Positions 22,918-33,029 of a DNA stretch of 64,000 nucleotides are shown here, piece after piece. The stretch is from Saxidomus purpurata. Its lineage: Eukaryota > Mollusca > Bivalvia > Venerida > Veneridae. The notes under the pieces were generated by a model, which was given only the letters and a program-made list of their open reading frames with translations, had not been told where the DNA came from and made no database searches. Location of the stretch: assembly GCA_022818135.1 (NCBI GenBank), contig JAFMSR010000002.1:54638160-54702159 (forward strand), read 5' to 3'. Numbering within the stretch: position 1 is the stretch's first letter; the number at the start of each line of letters is the position of its first letter. The translations under genes and the position numbers were made by a program.

Positions 22918-24842
22918 TCTTATTACGCCATCCTACAAATATAAAAATGTAACACTATATCAGCCGGAACGAAACAAGCGTTCGAAACGAGGCGGTGAAG
23001 AGCGCGTCGGTGGCAAGAATACACAGAAACAACGAAATAACTCTCTATCTGAATCAATGCGAATACTTACAGGTAGGTTTGCAGACAATATAGAACTTTC
23101 ATAATGATAGTCATGTGGCGAAGGTAAATGCAAGCGTGTATATTAGCTTAAAAGATAGAGAATCCAACATTTTTAATAATAATGAGGATCCATGGAAAAT
23201 GCATTTGAATAATGTAGCCCAATTTAAAGTAGAAATACAAATAACGTTTTGGTATATATGTTTGCGCAAAGTCTGCATATACTACAATAGAAAAAGTATG
23301 GCCAATATGACTAAACATGAAATTATCAAAAACATGCAGACAAACAAACAAACAAACAAACAACTCGTTAGACAGTACAGGCATACTTTTAATAGTACGT
23401 ACTAGATTTGGCAGAAAGAGGTACACTAACATAAAAAAACGAACTGTTATACCCTGTTTTTGTTCTTATACTTGTCTAGGTAAGTTAACACAGATACATT
23501 ATGTTCTGCTGGAGAAATGCCCCGACAGCCGACCTGTACAGGTATATACACCTACATGAAGTATATGTTTGTTGTACAGGTAGCGGAGATGTGATTAGAA
23601 CCCACTTCATTTTTCATGGTTATGCTATTTCTGTTTGTACACAATATTTACATCTGTCAATGAATGTAAAACATTTCTGGAAAAAGAATACTAAGAAGTG
23701 ATAAACATGTTATACATAATTGATTGAGTCACCGAAATGGCATCTCTTTTCATTTAAGGAATTGTCAAGCTATTTTTTAATAATCATTATTGATTTTGAT
23801 TATCATTTATTGATTTTGCCACTTGAAAGACATGCTGTTTCTCAGATATAGGTTAGACCAAAAAATTTTCTTCCATGTAATGTCCCAGCGTTAATGTAGC
23901 ATGTTCTACAGGGTACAACTACCTGTTTATCGTACCACAATGGACTAAATATATGCGAAATATAAAATAAAAGCATATGCTTCACAAATACAATAAGATC
24001 TGTTAATTTTCACTAGCATACTAGGGTGTTGATAAAAAATGATTAGAAAGGAAGAATATGGGTATGTAAATTTACAAATTTACCTTAACATGACCTTACA
24101 TAATGGACGTTAATTGAATACAATTACGAACACTAATAGATATGCTTTTATACACCTACATGTATGATATAGGGAAAGCCCAGTGGCAGGAATTTTAAAT
24201 TCTATGAAATTACCAAAATCTTATCAGAACTGGATTGGTAGTTGACAGAAGGCTTTTGATACTAGCCTAACTAGGTAATCTTTTGTTCACAAGTTATCGT
24301 CATTTTCTGGATAAGAAAATTAGACAATATAAAATCAAAATTACGAAACAAAATCCTTAAAGTGCACTGCTTTAGTATATGACAAATCTAGAAGGGTGTT
24401 TTAGAAACTAAAATCATGCTGGTTTGGTCTAGGTTAAGGGCAAAAGACAACAGTTACCTTACAGTAAATCCAGTTTATGAGGAAAGTTGCGATATGACCT
24501 TCAGATACGTTATGTACAGACTGTACTTTTTCTGTAATGATTCCAAGGTTTTACAAACATGGAAGCTCAAGGGAGACAACTGCATGTTTATAACTCTAAT
24601 GAATGATGTCGTGTTAAAGAAGCTGTTTTAGTTCTGTATGTGCCACATTATTTCAGCTCAATTCAGTACAACTTAAAGTTTATCAATCTACTATCTTGTC
24701 CAATTTCTGGATATTTCATCGTATGAAGAGCCGATCTGATACAATCTAATACAAGTATCTACAGACCCGCATATCTACATGGTAATTACATTTGCTTAGC
24801 ATGGTCTGGTGGATTTAGAACCAACATAAATAGTATAACAAA
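22918..24842. other. intergenic DNA upstream of the Zasp-like gene
   Basis: This should contain the promoter and any 5' untranslated exon, but I see no convincing core promoter. A CAAA microsatellite lies at 23339-23363. Several short frames on both strands look non-coding. Confidence 0.4.
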
Positions 24843-24980
24843 TTACTTTCATATAGGAACTTTCATGACTTACTTTCATATAGGAACTTTCATGACTTAC
24901 TTTCATATAGGAACTGTCATGGCTTACTTTCATATGGAAACGTTCATGACTTACTTTTATATAGGAACTGTCATGACTTA
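24843..24980. repeat. 27-bp tandem repeat, five copies
   Basis: Five consecutive units of TTACTTTCATATAGGAACTT plus TCATGAC, with a few substitutions, most in the third to fifth copies. Confidence 0.92.
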
Positions 24981-25070
24981 GGTAGTTTTATTTCTGATTA
25001 ATTCTGTATTTGTAGTGGTTCTTTTATAGGTCGGCGACTTTAGGGATAGTGCATGTGTTTACATAAAAAA

Positions 25071-26307
25071 TCAAAGCGCTGAAGACACTGGATTTGTTTG
25101 TGTTTTCAAAATATTTGTCCTTTGTTTTGTTGCGACGGCTATTTCAGTCTGCAAACATCATTAGTGAAGCCTATACCAGTTGCTAATAAGATATGAACAG
25201 AATGCTTTAGTTATAAATCGTATTTAGGATCGAATTGTCTCTGTTTCTATTCCCGGTACACATAGACAGCAGGGATTTTCACTGTACTCAACAAAATGTT
25301 TTCACCTACAGTTCTACTGTCTAAAATCAGACACTGATCGAGCAGCTAGTTAGTAGTTACGGAGTTTCGATGACACAAACGAGCAGGCAATAGCATCGAT
25401 CAATAAGGGGACCAATTTATTGTGCGGATCGACAAAGTAATAATGCGTATCTATAATGCCACAATATACATTTATAGAACGAATATGGTTGAGACCAGGA
25501 AGTTACGATGTTCAAATGTTTTCTGCAGTCATTGTTATGTATTTTAACAAAATAGCTCATTCGATGCGTTTCAAGATATCGAGGCCTATAGTCGAATATA
25601 GGGTAAACTGCCTTCTATTTAAAACAATCACCACCTATTAGATATAACAAATCGTTTAAACATCGACATTAACGTATCCTAACACTTGTGCTCACTATAT
25701 GTAATACATGTAGGAACGCAGACTAGCTCGCGCCAGGTCCGCAGAACAAACATATCAGCAATAAGGAAAGTTATAAATTCGTCCCTTACTGCGCATTGAA
25801 TAAAATTTATGAATGGATGAATATAATCATAAAAAGAGAATGTGTAAACATGCGCGTAAATATTCATGGCTGTTCAAAATATTTCATTCTTTAAAATCAC
25901 GATCAGGGTTAGACATTTTGTTACTCCAAAACATATGTTTACTTTCCGCACAAGGTTTAAGAAATGGCCGGCGGGTTAAGAAATCGGAACTATTTCTATA
26001 GGGTGTATATATAAAGTAAATCGTCCCTTATTTTAACACATCATTTTAAAATGAAATACATCCGCGGTTCTTATTCGAAAACAGTTTACTTTAGTTATAT
26101 TTACAAAATTTAGCTGATGCTGCATTAATAACATTATTTATTTAAACAATACAACTTTCATGTCTGCAATGGCCATATGGTTTCAAATGAAGAATCATAA
26201 TTTGGGATTATATGCTGACTGACGTGCCGGAGCTACTTTCAGATTTGGTACAGAAGGAGTAGGCTTCGGAAAACGGTCAGTAAATTTGTTTGTTACACAA
26301 ATAAAAA
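25071..26307 (+). mobile_element. dispersed non-autonomous element X, copy 1 (Helitron-like ends?)
   Basis: Begins TCAAAGCGCTGAAGAC preceded by A and ends with a short hairpin (ATTTGT/ACAAAT) followed by AAAAAC. It is about 1.24 kb and matches 35575-37584 (inverted) along its length; 39571-40037 shares only both ends. The element lacks terminal inverted repeats. An A|TC start and a subterminal 3' hairpin are Helitron-type features, but the CTRR end is missing. The frame at 25813-26001 is kept in copy 2 (35886-36083), but no function is recognisable. Confidence 0.6.
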
Positions 26308-26705
26308 CCAATTTAAAAGTACTTTAAAGTGATATTAATCAGCAAACTACATACACCATTATTAGTTAAGTATGTATCTATTACAATAATTAATAGTCAG
26401 CATGCAAAAAAGTATCGCTAAACAACTGTGTAAAGAATTCAGAGTAAAGAAGTGACAGGGTTTTTGTAAATGTTAGAATCCTGTGTAGCTGATTATTATT
26501 GTCACCTTTTCAGCGATGCGATTTGGTTAATATTATAGGGCCTGCATGGACACTGATCCCCATCAATATTCTGATAGTAAGGATAGATGCTACATGTTGC
26601 AGTAAATTAAATTTTTAAAACTATACTTTAGTCTTCGGCAGACGACACTATATATAGTAAAAGTCATGATGATTTACAGAAATTAATAACCACCTGTCGA
26701 AGTTA

Positions 26706-26942
26706 TCACTGTTCAATGATATTTAATTTGCCAATGTCTGTCATACTGCCGAGGTCTGCATTATAAGAACGAAATTCCATATCAATGCCACCTGCTGAAC
26801 ACACACTGTTACTGTCACATTTGATTTGTACTAATATATTTAATTTTATGTCGAGGTCGACATTGGCCTCTACAAATGAACCAGAATGTTGATTACTAAA
26901 TGCCAAAGTCAGTTGCAAGAAGACGAAAGGTTCTAGATGTAC
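26706..26942 (-). pseudogene. exon-like segment, left copy of the inverted duplication
   Basis: On the minus strand the frame EPFVFLQLTLAFSNQHSGSF continues through VEANVDLDIKLNILV to TGA at 26708-26706. The inverted copy near 27900-28010 keeps the first 30 or so residues and then hits a stop (after LNILSS). It may be a duplicated exon or a mobile sequence. No domain recognised, and the acceptor (acatctag) does not fit in phase with the exon at 28683-28835. Confidence 0.3.
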
Positions 26943-27587
26943 TGATCTGATTTCTCAAGTGTTTTCAGTAACAAACCCTTCAGTAGATACCCGCACACTG
27001 TCAACAAGCTTGGTCTAAGGTCATTTTCGATAGTAAGGATCGAAGCAAAAACCTTTAATCCGTTGGAAAGTTATTGTATAAACACGGAAAAGGATACATA
27101 AGTGTTTTTTGTTGACGGTAAGTTACAGAAATGAACTAGCATAATACATTAAAGTGATTTTTATCGTTCAAAGTGACCATTATGATTTTAGAGAGATTAT
27201 AATTATGGCGAAAATATAGACAAAATAGTTTGAAATTGAATAAAACAATGTAGATTAAAAATTACTTGTTTTCAAACTGACTATGAAATTAATTAGATAT
27301 TTAAATTATTTTGTACATAAAGAATAAATAGTACATGATATAAATAAACTTGATTTTGCTTGGTAGGCCAGGATTGCACACATTGTCTTTCTATGAATAA
27401 TATCCCTACTAGCAACAGTAGCTTTTATAAAAACAAACATTATATTTTGAAGATTCCACTATGCGAAATAGTCCTTTTTTAATAGTTAAATAAGTTGCAT
27501 AATCAATGATTTACTGTGTATACTACCTCAAAAATGTACTCCTTAGATTTATAGATGAAGGTTTACTATGAAAAGTGGTCGTAAGTT

Positions 27588-27660
27588 GTCCCCGTAGCGC
27601 AGTGGATAGCGCGCTGGACTTCTAATCCAGAGGTCGCGGGTTCGAATCCCGCCGGGGATG
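27588..27660 (+). tRNA. tRNA-Arg (anticodon UCU)
   Basis: A 73-base cloverleaf with all stems paired: acceptor GTCCCCG/CGGGGAT, D arm GCGC/GCGC, anticodon stem CTGGA/TCCAG with loop CTTCTAA (anticodon TCT) and T stem GCGGG/CCCGC with TTCGAAT. The discriminator is G. The internal A and B boxes (GGTTCGAATCC) are intact, and a TTTTT polymerase III terminator follows within about 10 bases. No intron. Identical in sequence to the copies at 31586 and 37711. Confidence 0.97.
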
Positions 27661-27800
27661 CTACTTTTTGTTGAACATGCTTTGCAGACGCCTTGATGGT
27701 AAGATACGGGATATATTTCTCCCGTATGAGCATTCTGAGCCCACTTCATCTTTTGACTACATTTTTCGTAAATACTTAAGAATGGACTATCATTTTAAAA
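27661..27800 (+). repeat. 3' flank of tRNA-Arg copy 1, shared with copy 2
   Basis: The 140 bases after the tRNA match the flank of the second gene: 31659-31735, then 32236-32285 after a block of about 490 bases present only in copy 2. Shared parts include TACTTTTTGTTGAACA and GATACGGGATATATTTCTC. This indicates a segmental duplication rather than independent insertions. Confidence 0.75.
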
Positions 27801-28682
27801 CTAAGTTAATTAGCCCATTTTGTCTAATATGTCCATCATCCTATTGCTGTGCGGGTATCTACTGAAAGATGTGGTACTGCAATCATTGGGGATAATTGAT
27901 CACCACATCCAGAACCTTTCGTATGCTTGCAACTGACTTTGGCATTCAGTCACCAACAGTCTGGTGCGTTTGTAGAGGCCAATGTCGACTTCGACATACG
28001 ATTAAATATACTTAGTAGTTGAAGCCAGATTAGATGTGACAGAACCAGTTTGTGGTCAGCAGGTAGCATTGATATGGAATTTACACCTTTACATTATGAC
28101 GCACATTGGCAAATCAAATAACATTGAACAGTATTATGTAATAGCTTCGACAGCTGACAATCAATATAATCAAATGTAGAAGAGTGTTGTAAGTATAGAA
28201 GGCAATTGCTATATGTGTTCCTATTTTCACTATTGTGAGCCGTGATAACCAAATCTAGACCTCAAGATCTTGATAAACTTTGTGTTTGGTGTTTATATAT
28301 ATATATAGTAAGACAGTGTCTCAGAATTATAGAATTTCTTAACCAATGTTGATATTTTGCTTTTTATATCTCCATTGTTTTTCGTTATGTTTTTTTGGTG
28401 AGACCAGGTTATTTATTCAAAGTAATAATCTTATTATTTAGCAATAATTGCCATGTAGCTTACAGAACATACAATTTCTGAACTTGTTAGAATTTCATGT
28501 TTTATGTTGGATCTTTGACTTCGACCTAATCTTTAGAAGCCATGGTTCTCAGTCGGGCGATATACGGTCATTATCGCCCTCCTGTTTTATACGTCATAAT
28601 TTCTTATAAAAATGTTGTCAGCAAATGTCCGTGCTAGTTTTAAATATGTATGTATACAGCAAAGCATTGCATCTGCCCTCAC

Positions 28683-28835
28683 CTCTGGAAGATTGACTTG
28701 ATTAAATCCCCAGATAAGCCCTAACATATCAACCAAATCGCATTGATAGTGTTCAACTGCAGTAGATGCATGATGTCTGCTAATAATTACATGAACAAAA
28801 ACATTGGATTGCATAATTATCATGTTTACTATTTG
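28683..28835 (-). CDS. exon-like segment of an unrecognised gene
   Basis: Bounded by a strong acceptor (tatctgttactgttacag| at 28835) and a good donor (CCAGAG|gtgagg at 28683), with 153 bases open in one frame, exactly 51 codons: QIVNMIIMQSNVFVHVIISR, HHASTAVEHYQCDLVDMLGL, IWGFNQVNLPE. A degenerate inverted copy at about 26513-26566 keeps the QxCDLV portion and the donor (gtaagg). I recognise no domain and cannot link further exons in phase. It could be a real exon of a host gene or part of a decayed duplicate. Confidence 0.35.
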
Positions 28836-28899
28836 CTGTAACAGTAACAGATAAAGTAAATTACAAAACATAATCAGGTTACGACTTTACCTTGGAGTT

Positions 28900-29900
28900 T
28901 TTTCAAAAGTGTGTATAGATATATTTATTTTCCATGCTGTTTATTTACCAACACCCATATACTAAGTAACAACAGATCTCAAAATTGCATACGTGTGTCT
29001 ATGTCCTAATTGTATACAAAATAATCCACCATTTTTATTTAAACACTTGTAAACAAACAAAAAGGCATTTCACTATAAAACAAAACAGACTACAGGTACA
29101 AAATTAATCAAAACTCGAAACTACCCGAGATTGATGTGCCTATCAAGAAAAATATACCTCAACAGTAATATGATGCGATTAATCAAACTAGACTTCTTCT
29201 TCGGTCACTAACAGCTACTGGTAGAGCAATGTCCTTACACAGCAGACGAGGTAGTTAACGGACATAAAACTTTGCTATATTTTTCTTTAGCATGGCAGCT
29301 TTTCCTTTATATAAAGGTATAGCACAATGTCTCTAAGCTTAACTTCTGTGAAAACGAAGCCCCTCCATTCTCCATTCATTTCAATGCAAATACTGTTTGT
29401 AGGTCGGGCAAACGGGTTTTCATAAAACGAATAAACTAGAGCTATCACTGAATGTGATTAAAATACCCCCAACAAACGTGACTTGTCACTAGTTGCTTCT
29501 GCCAGATTAAACAAGATAGCCGAGATATATGGCGTACAATCAAGGTCAAAAGTAACATTTAGTTGGTACAATTGTACCTACTTAAGAGTTAATAGGTACC
29601 TACTAAATAAATAGTATATGGCGTACGATGAAGGTCAAAGTTTGACCCAAGTTTTATGAAAGTTTTTCAAATGGCTGAGCACATGTAGTTTCGTGAAATG
29701 TGACCCTTTATTGTGACCTCGACATTAGGCGTGCACAGTTGGAAAACATGTTTTGCATGTCATATCAATAGTATGAACATTTGATTTAAGGTGAATAATC
29801 AGAATTTAGCTATGTTATAGATTTATTTGAAACTTTTAATATCTGATCATTTACACTCATTTATGTTCACTTAGCGCTTAATTCAAGTAAGATTTTCACT
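28900..29900. other. non-coding stretch with old dispersed repeats
   Basis: AT-rich. 29500-29700 contains phrases typical of degenerate bivalve tandem repeats (GATGAAGGTCAAAGTTTGACC and relatives). No gene seen. Confidence 0.4.
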
Positions 29901-29926
29901 GGAGGTATTTTAAAATTTGATTTCCC

Positions 29927-30143
29927 TATCCTGGTTGCCCAACCAAGATAGAGTTATTTTATCATAAGTAAAAATTTGATACACATACTTTGCCTAAGGA
30001 AATATATAAATATAAGACCTAATATATCATATTTATGAAATATTTGCATTAAAAGTTATAATTTAGATGGAATTCATTAGAAATGCGGGTTTGAAATAAT
30101 AGTATTACCTCCCTTTACCTATCTTGGGTGCGCACCCAGGATA
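29927..30143. repeat. pair of 24-bp near-perfect palindromes
   Basis: 29927-29950 (TATCCTGGTTGCC then CAACCAAGATA) and 30120-30143 (TATCTTGGGTGC then GCACCCAGGATA) are each self-complementary with one mismatch and resemble each other. They lie 170 bases apart and may be the ends of a small fold-back element. Confidence 0.5.
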
Positions 30144-30997
30144 GATTGCAAATAAATGAATTCAGAAACTACACGTACTTTTAAAACTTGCATTTTGGTT
30201 CAGAATGTTAAAATATTTGTATATCTATCCAATTCAAATGTAAAAGTAGAAATTATATTGAAATAAGAATGAAATACTCAACGTTTTAAATACTTCCATG
30301 TTAAAGGGGAGTAAAAATAAAATTTTATAAAAGTTAATAAAATGTAAATTTGTGACAGAGATCTAACTCTATCTACAAATGTAATTGGTCTTTTTGTTCA
30401 TTAAATAAATCTCTAACAGAATATACAAAAAGTCAAAATTGTCATAAAATGTTGCTTAAAAAAATCAAAATTTTTTGTAACTGACCTACCTTTAATCTTA
30501 CAAAAAGGGCAAGTAGATATGTGTCATTATTTAACCTTGACCGTTTAATGCGTTAAAACATTTGATCTAAATCGTCTTTATGAAGGGTAAACCATATATG
30601 GACACAAATCAATGTCAACGAAAAACCTTCACAGAGATCTAGGGGACTTAATTTGTAGACGCTTTCGACATGACCTGTTTGAAACAATGACTTAAAGGGC
30701 AACTTGCTCTCATGACAAGTTTCTAAAGGGGCCGGTAAGACAAAATTTTTGCACAAGTATAGAACTAAGACTAAAAAAGAGTTCCCTTTTTAAAGGTGTT
30801 TGCATTTATTACTACACTGCATTGTGAATATTTTACAGAAGCTTTTAAACACTCATAACATTATTAAACTGAATGAACTGGTTAGTTTTTTCACATCCAC
30901 ACTAAACACTGTTATCCGTACACATCAATAGCAGGAAAATAAGGATGACCATCTGAATCCAATAAGTCAATTATTCATTAATTACTTTGCAGTCTTT

Positions 30998-31180
30998 TTA
31001 CAAGTAATTGAGACAAAGTGGTTCAAGCGCAAATGGACGCTGGCAACACGTGTCTGGTCTGCAAATCTCGCACACATATCTTTTGGCTGGTATTTTACAC
31101 AATTTGGCTAAATAATCATAATCATGCTTTCGACAAAACTGACTGGCGAGTTTGCTAGGATCGGCAGGGACTATTAACAA
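30998..31180 (-). CDS. possible Cys-rich terminal exon, gene unknown
   Basis: A 60-codon minus-strand frame whose latter part is rich in cysteine: FCRKHDYDYLAKLCKIPAKR, YVCEICRPDTCCQRPFALEP, LCLNYL, stop. A possible acceptor (ttaattattgttaatag|TC) lies at about 31172. Seven cysteines in 41 residues, beginning at FC, suggest a secreted or extracellular disulfide module, but the spacing does not match ShKT, PLAC or EGF patterns. No other exons can be joined to it. Confidence 0.3.
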   Translation of the reverse strand: MLIVPADPSKLASQFCRKHDYDYLAKLCKIPAKRYVCEICRPDTCCQRPFALEPLCLNYL

Positions 31181-31585
31181 TAATTAAAAACTGACAGGGT
31201 AAATCTTATCTCTCTAAATTTTCAAATTTTGTAAGATACCAATATGCATGGGAGTCATACAGGAGTCTTGGCAAATTCACCAGTGGAGAAATCCTACGGT
31301 CGGTTGGGACTAAATCTACTTTAACAACACTTTACGTGCTGATGCGCTAAGGGAAACAATCCAAAACATAAATATCACCAATATGACAAAGATCTCCAAA
31401 ATAATGATAATTCCGATAAAGGTATCTCTCTGAATAGAATAAAAAATGTTCTATATCTTGGATAGATAGAATGAATGTACAATGATAAAAAAAATCTAAC
31501 CCGCTTTCCTTTCTTTGAAAATTGTCATAATGCCTCAAATATTATACATAATGCTCCGAGTTACTTTTATCTCTAAATGTGAGTT

Positions 31586-31658
31586 GTCCCCGTAGCGCAG
31601 TGGATAGCGCGCTGGACTTCTAATCCAGAGGTCGCGGGTTCGAATCCCGCCGGGGATG
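31586..31658 (+). tRNA. tRNA-Arg (anticodon UCU), second copy
   Basis: Identical over all 73 bases to 27588-27660, with the same intact arms and boxes. A TTTTT terminator follows in ACTTTTTGTTG. The 3' flank is also shared with copy 1, so the two arose by duplication in direct orientation about 4 kb apart. Confidence 0.97.
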
Positions 31659-31735
31659 TTACTTTTTGTTGAACACCCTTTTCAGATGCCTTAATGGTTA
31701 GATACGGGATATATTTCTCTCGTGTGAGCATTTTG

Positions 31736-32235
31736 TACCCACTGTACCAACCTAGGACTGATTTACCGTTAGATTTATGCACGGGTTGTCGTCCTTTGTA
31801 ATATTTACACCATTTGCAGTTACAAGGTCGTAGATGGCTCAGATGTGCCACTAATAGTTGACGCTTAGGTTGTTATACCGTTTAGAACCGATTTTATCCA
31901 GCATTAGGTTTATGCAGTACCGGTCTCTATGGTATACATGTATTGTCTTATCATTGGGTTTTAGGTCTGGTTAATGTATTGATAAGATTCTAGTCATTTA
32001 ATGCGTTTATTACATTTTTAACCATATGCTTAGAAATACATTATGCTACCTTTGCATAGTTTAGAATTATAATAGGTTAATTTTGAAAATTTTGACTGTA
32101 CGTTTTTCTTAAACAGTGTATTTTTGTACTTGAAGCCATTTACTTTGCTTGTCCGAAAGGATGTAACTGAACTCAAGAAGGATTAGAAAACGCAAAGGTG
32201 TAAGATATCTATGCTACAAGTACTTTTATCATAAT
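31736..32235. other. 500-base block present only in tRNA-Arg copy 2
   Basis: It interrupts the alignment of the flanks of the two direct tRNA copies. It has no obvious inverted repeats or coding content and could be an insertion in copy 2 or a deletion in copy 1. Confidence 0.5.
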
Positions 32236-32359
32236 TTTTGACTACATTTTTCGGAAATACTTAAGAAAGGACTATCACTTTAAACCATTGCAACATGACT
32301 AAATTATTTTGCCAATTTAAAACGTACCTGAACATAACTGTAGTACATTGTCTTGGTCT

Positions 32360-32800
32360 GATGAACATTTTTGCAAAGTTCAATGAATGAAATCTCTCAA
32401 GGGGTTAAAAAGATATGGAAAAAGAGATGAACATTTTACCAAGATTTCATGAAAATGCTTCAAGGGGTTCAGGAGATACTGAGCAGAGAAGAAAATTCAA
32501 TGAACCACAAAAATATGACCTTCAGGTAATGAGGTTGGAATATGGGCTTTTTAAGTTGCCTTGATAAGATGAAGATTTGACCCATGTTTCATGAAAAATC
32601 TTTCAAGGAGTTCAACAGATGTATAGAGGACATTTAAAACCAATGACCCCTTATTAAAAGTGTGACCTCTGCCTTGAGATGACAGGGTTGGAACACGTTG
32701 TCCTAATAAGATGATAAGAAGACCTTTGAATATTGATTCTGGAAATAAGCATACATAGTTTCAAGAAAAGGGTTTGGGAGATATTAAAAACAACTGATCA
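32360..32800. repeat. degenerate tandem repeat
   Basis: Recurring phrases (TTTCATGAAAATGCTTCAAGG, TTTCATGAAAAATCTTTCAAGG, GGAGATACTGAG, GGGAGATATT, TGACCTTCAGG, TGACCTCTGCC) about 140-190 bases apart mark a decayed tandem array. Confidence 0.5.
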
Positions 32801-32837
32801 ACGTAAAATCGGATAAGTTTATACATATTTATTTTAG

Positions 32838-33010
32838 CTCGATTGTAAAGAAACCTTGCAGCTTATCGAGTCACTCGAGAGTCCGCGTCCTTGAAAAACA
32901 AGTACTGGTTTCATATGAAGAGGTACGGTCATGACCCCAGTGGGGCTCGAACCCGCAACCTTCAGGATGAACGGCAGACACCTTAACATGAACACCACCG
33001 CTCCCGCTGA
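32838..33010 (-). repeat. tRNA-derived SINE
   Basis: On the minus strand a tRNA-like head has an A-box-like GTTAAGGTGTCTGCC and an intact B box (GGTTCGAGCCCC), followed by the unrelated body GGGGTCATGACCG and CATATGAAACCAGTACTTG. A tRNA promoter fused to a non-tRNA body is the SINE layout; very similar sequences are common in bivalves. Confidence 0.75.
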
Positions 33011-33029
33011 AATCGAATTGACCAACCGA

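Larger units (their letters stand above)
26500..28835. repeat. inverted duplication centred near a tRNA-Arg gene
   Basis: Two pairs of segments are related in inverted orientation: 26695-26945 with 27890-28160 (about 75-80 percent identical by eye) and about 26513-26640 with about 28610-28725. Both pairs share an axis near 27.4-27.6 kb, next to the tRNA at 27588-27660. The inner pair keeps one reading frame with conservative changes (LQLTLAFSNQHSGSFVEANV against LQLTLAFSHQQSGAFVEANV). The arms differ by insertions, so this is an old palindromic duplication. Confidence 0.6.

Noticed and set aside
22880..23104. Plus-strand 74-residue frame overlapping Zasp-like exon 1
   Set aside because: The opposite strand is a convincing PDZ exon with splice sites; this is its shadow.
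27549..27749. Minus-strand frame reading GGIRTRDLWIRSPARYPLRY
   Set aside because: It is the antisense translation of the tRNA-Arg gene at 27588-27660, a well-known annotation artefact. The same applies to 31573-31851.
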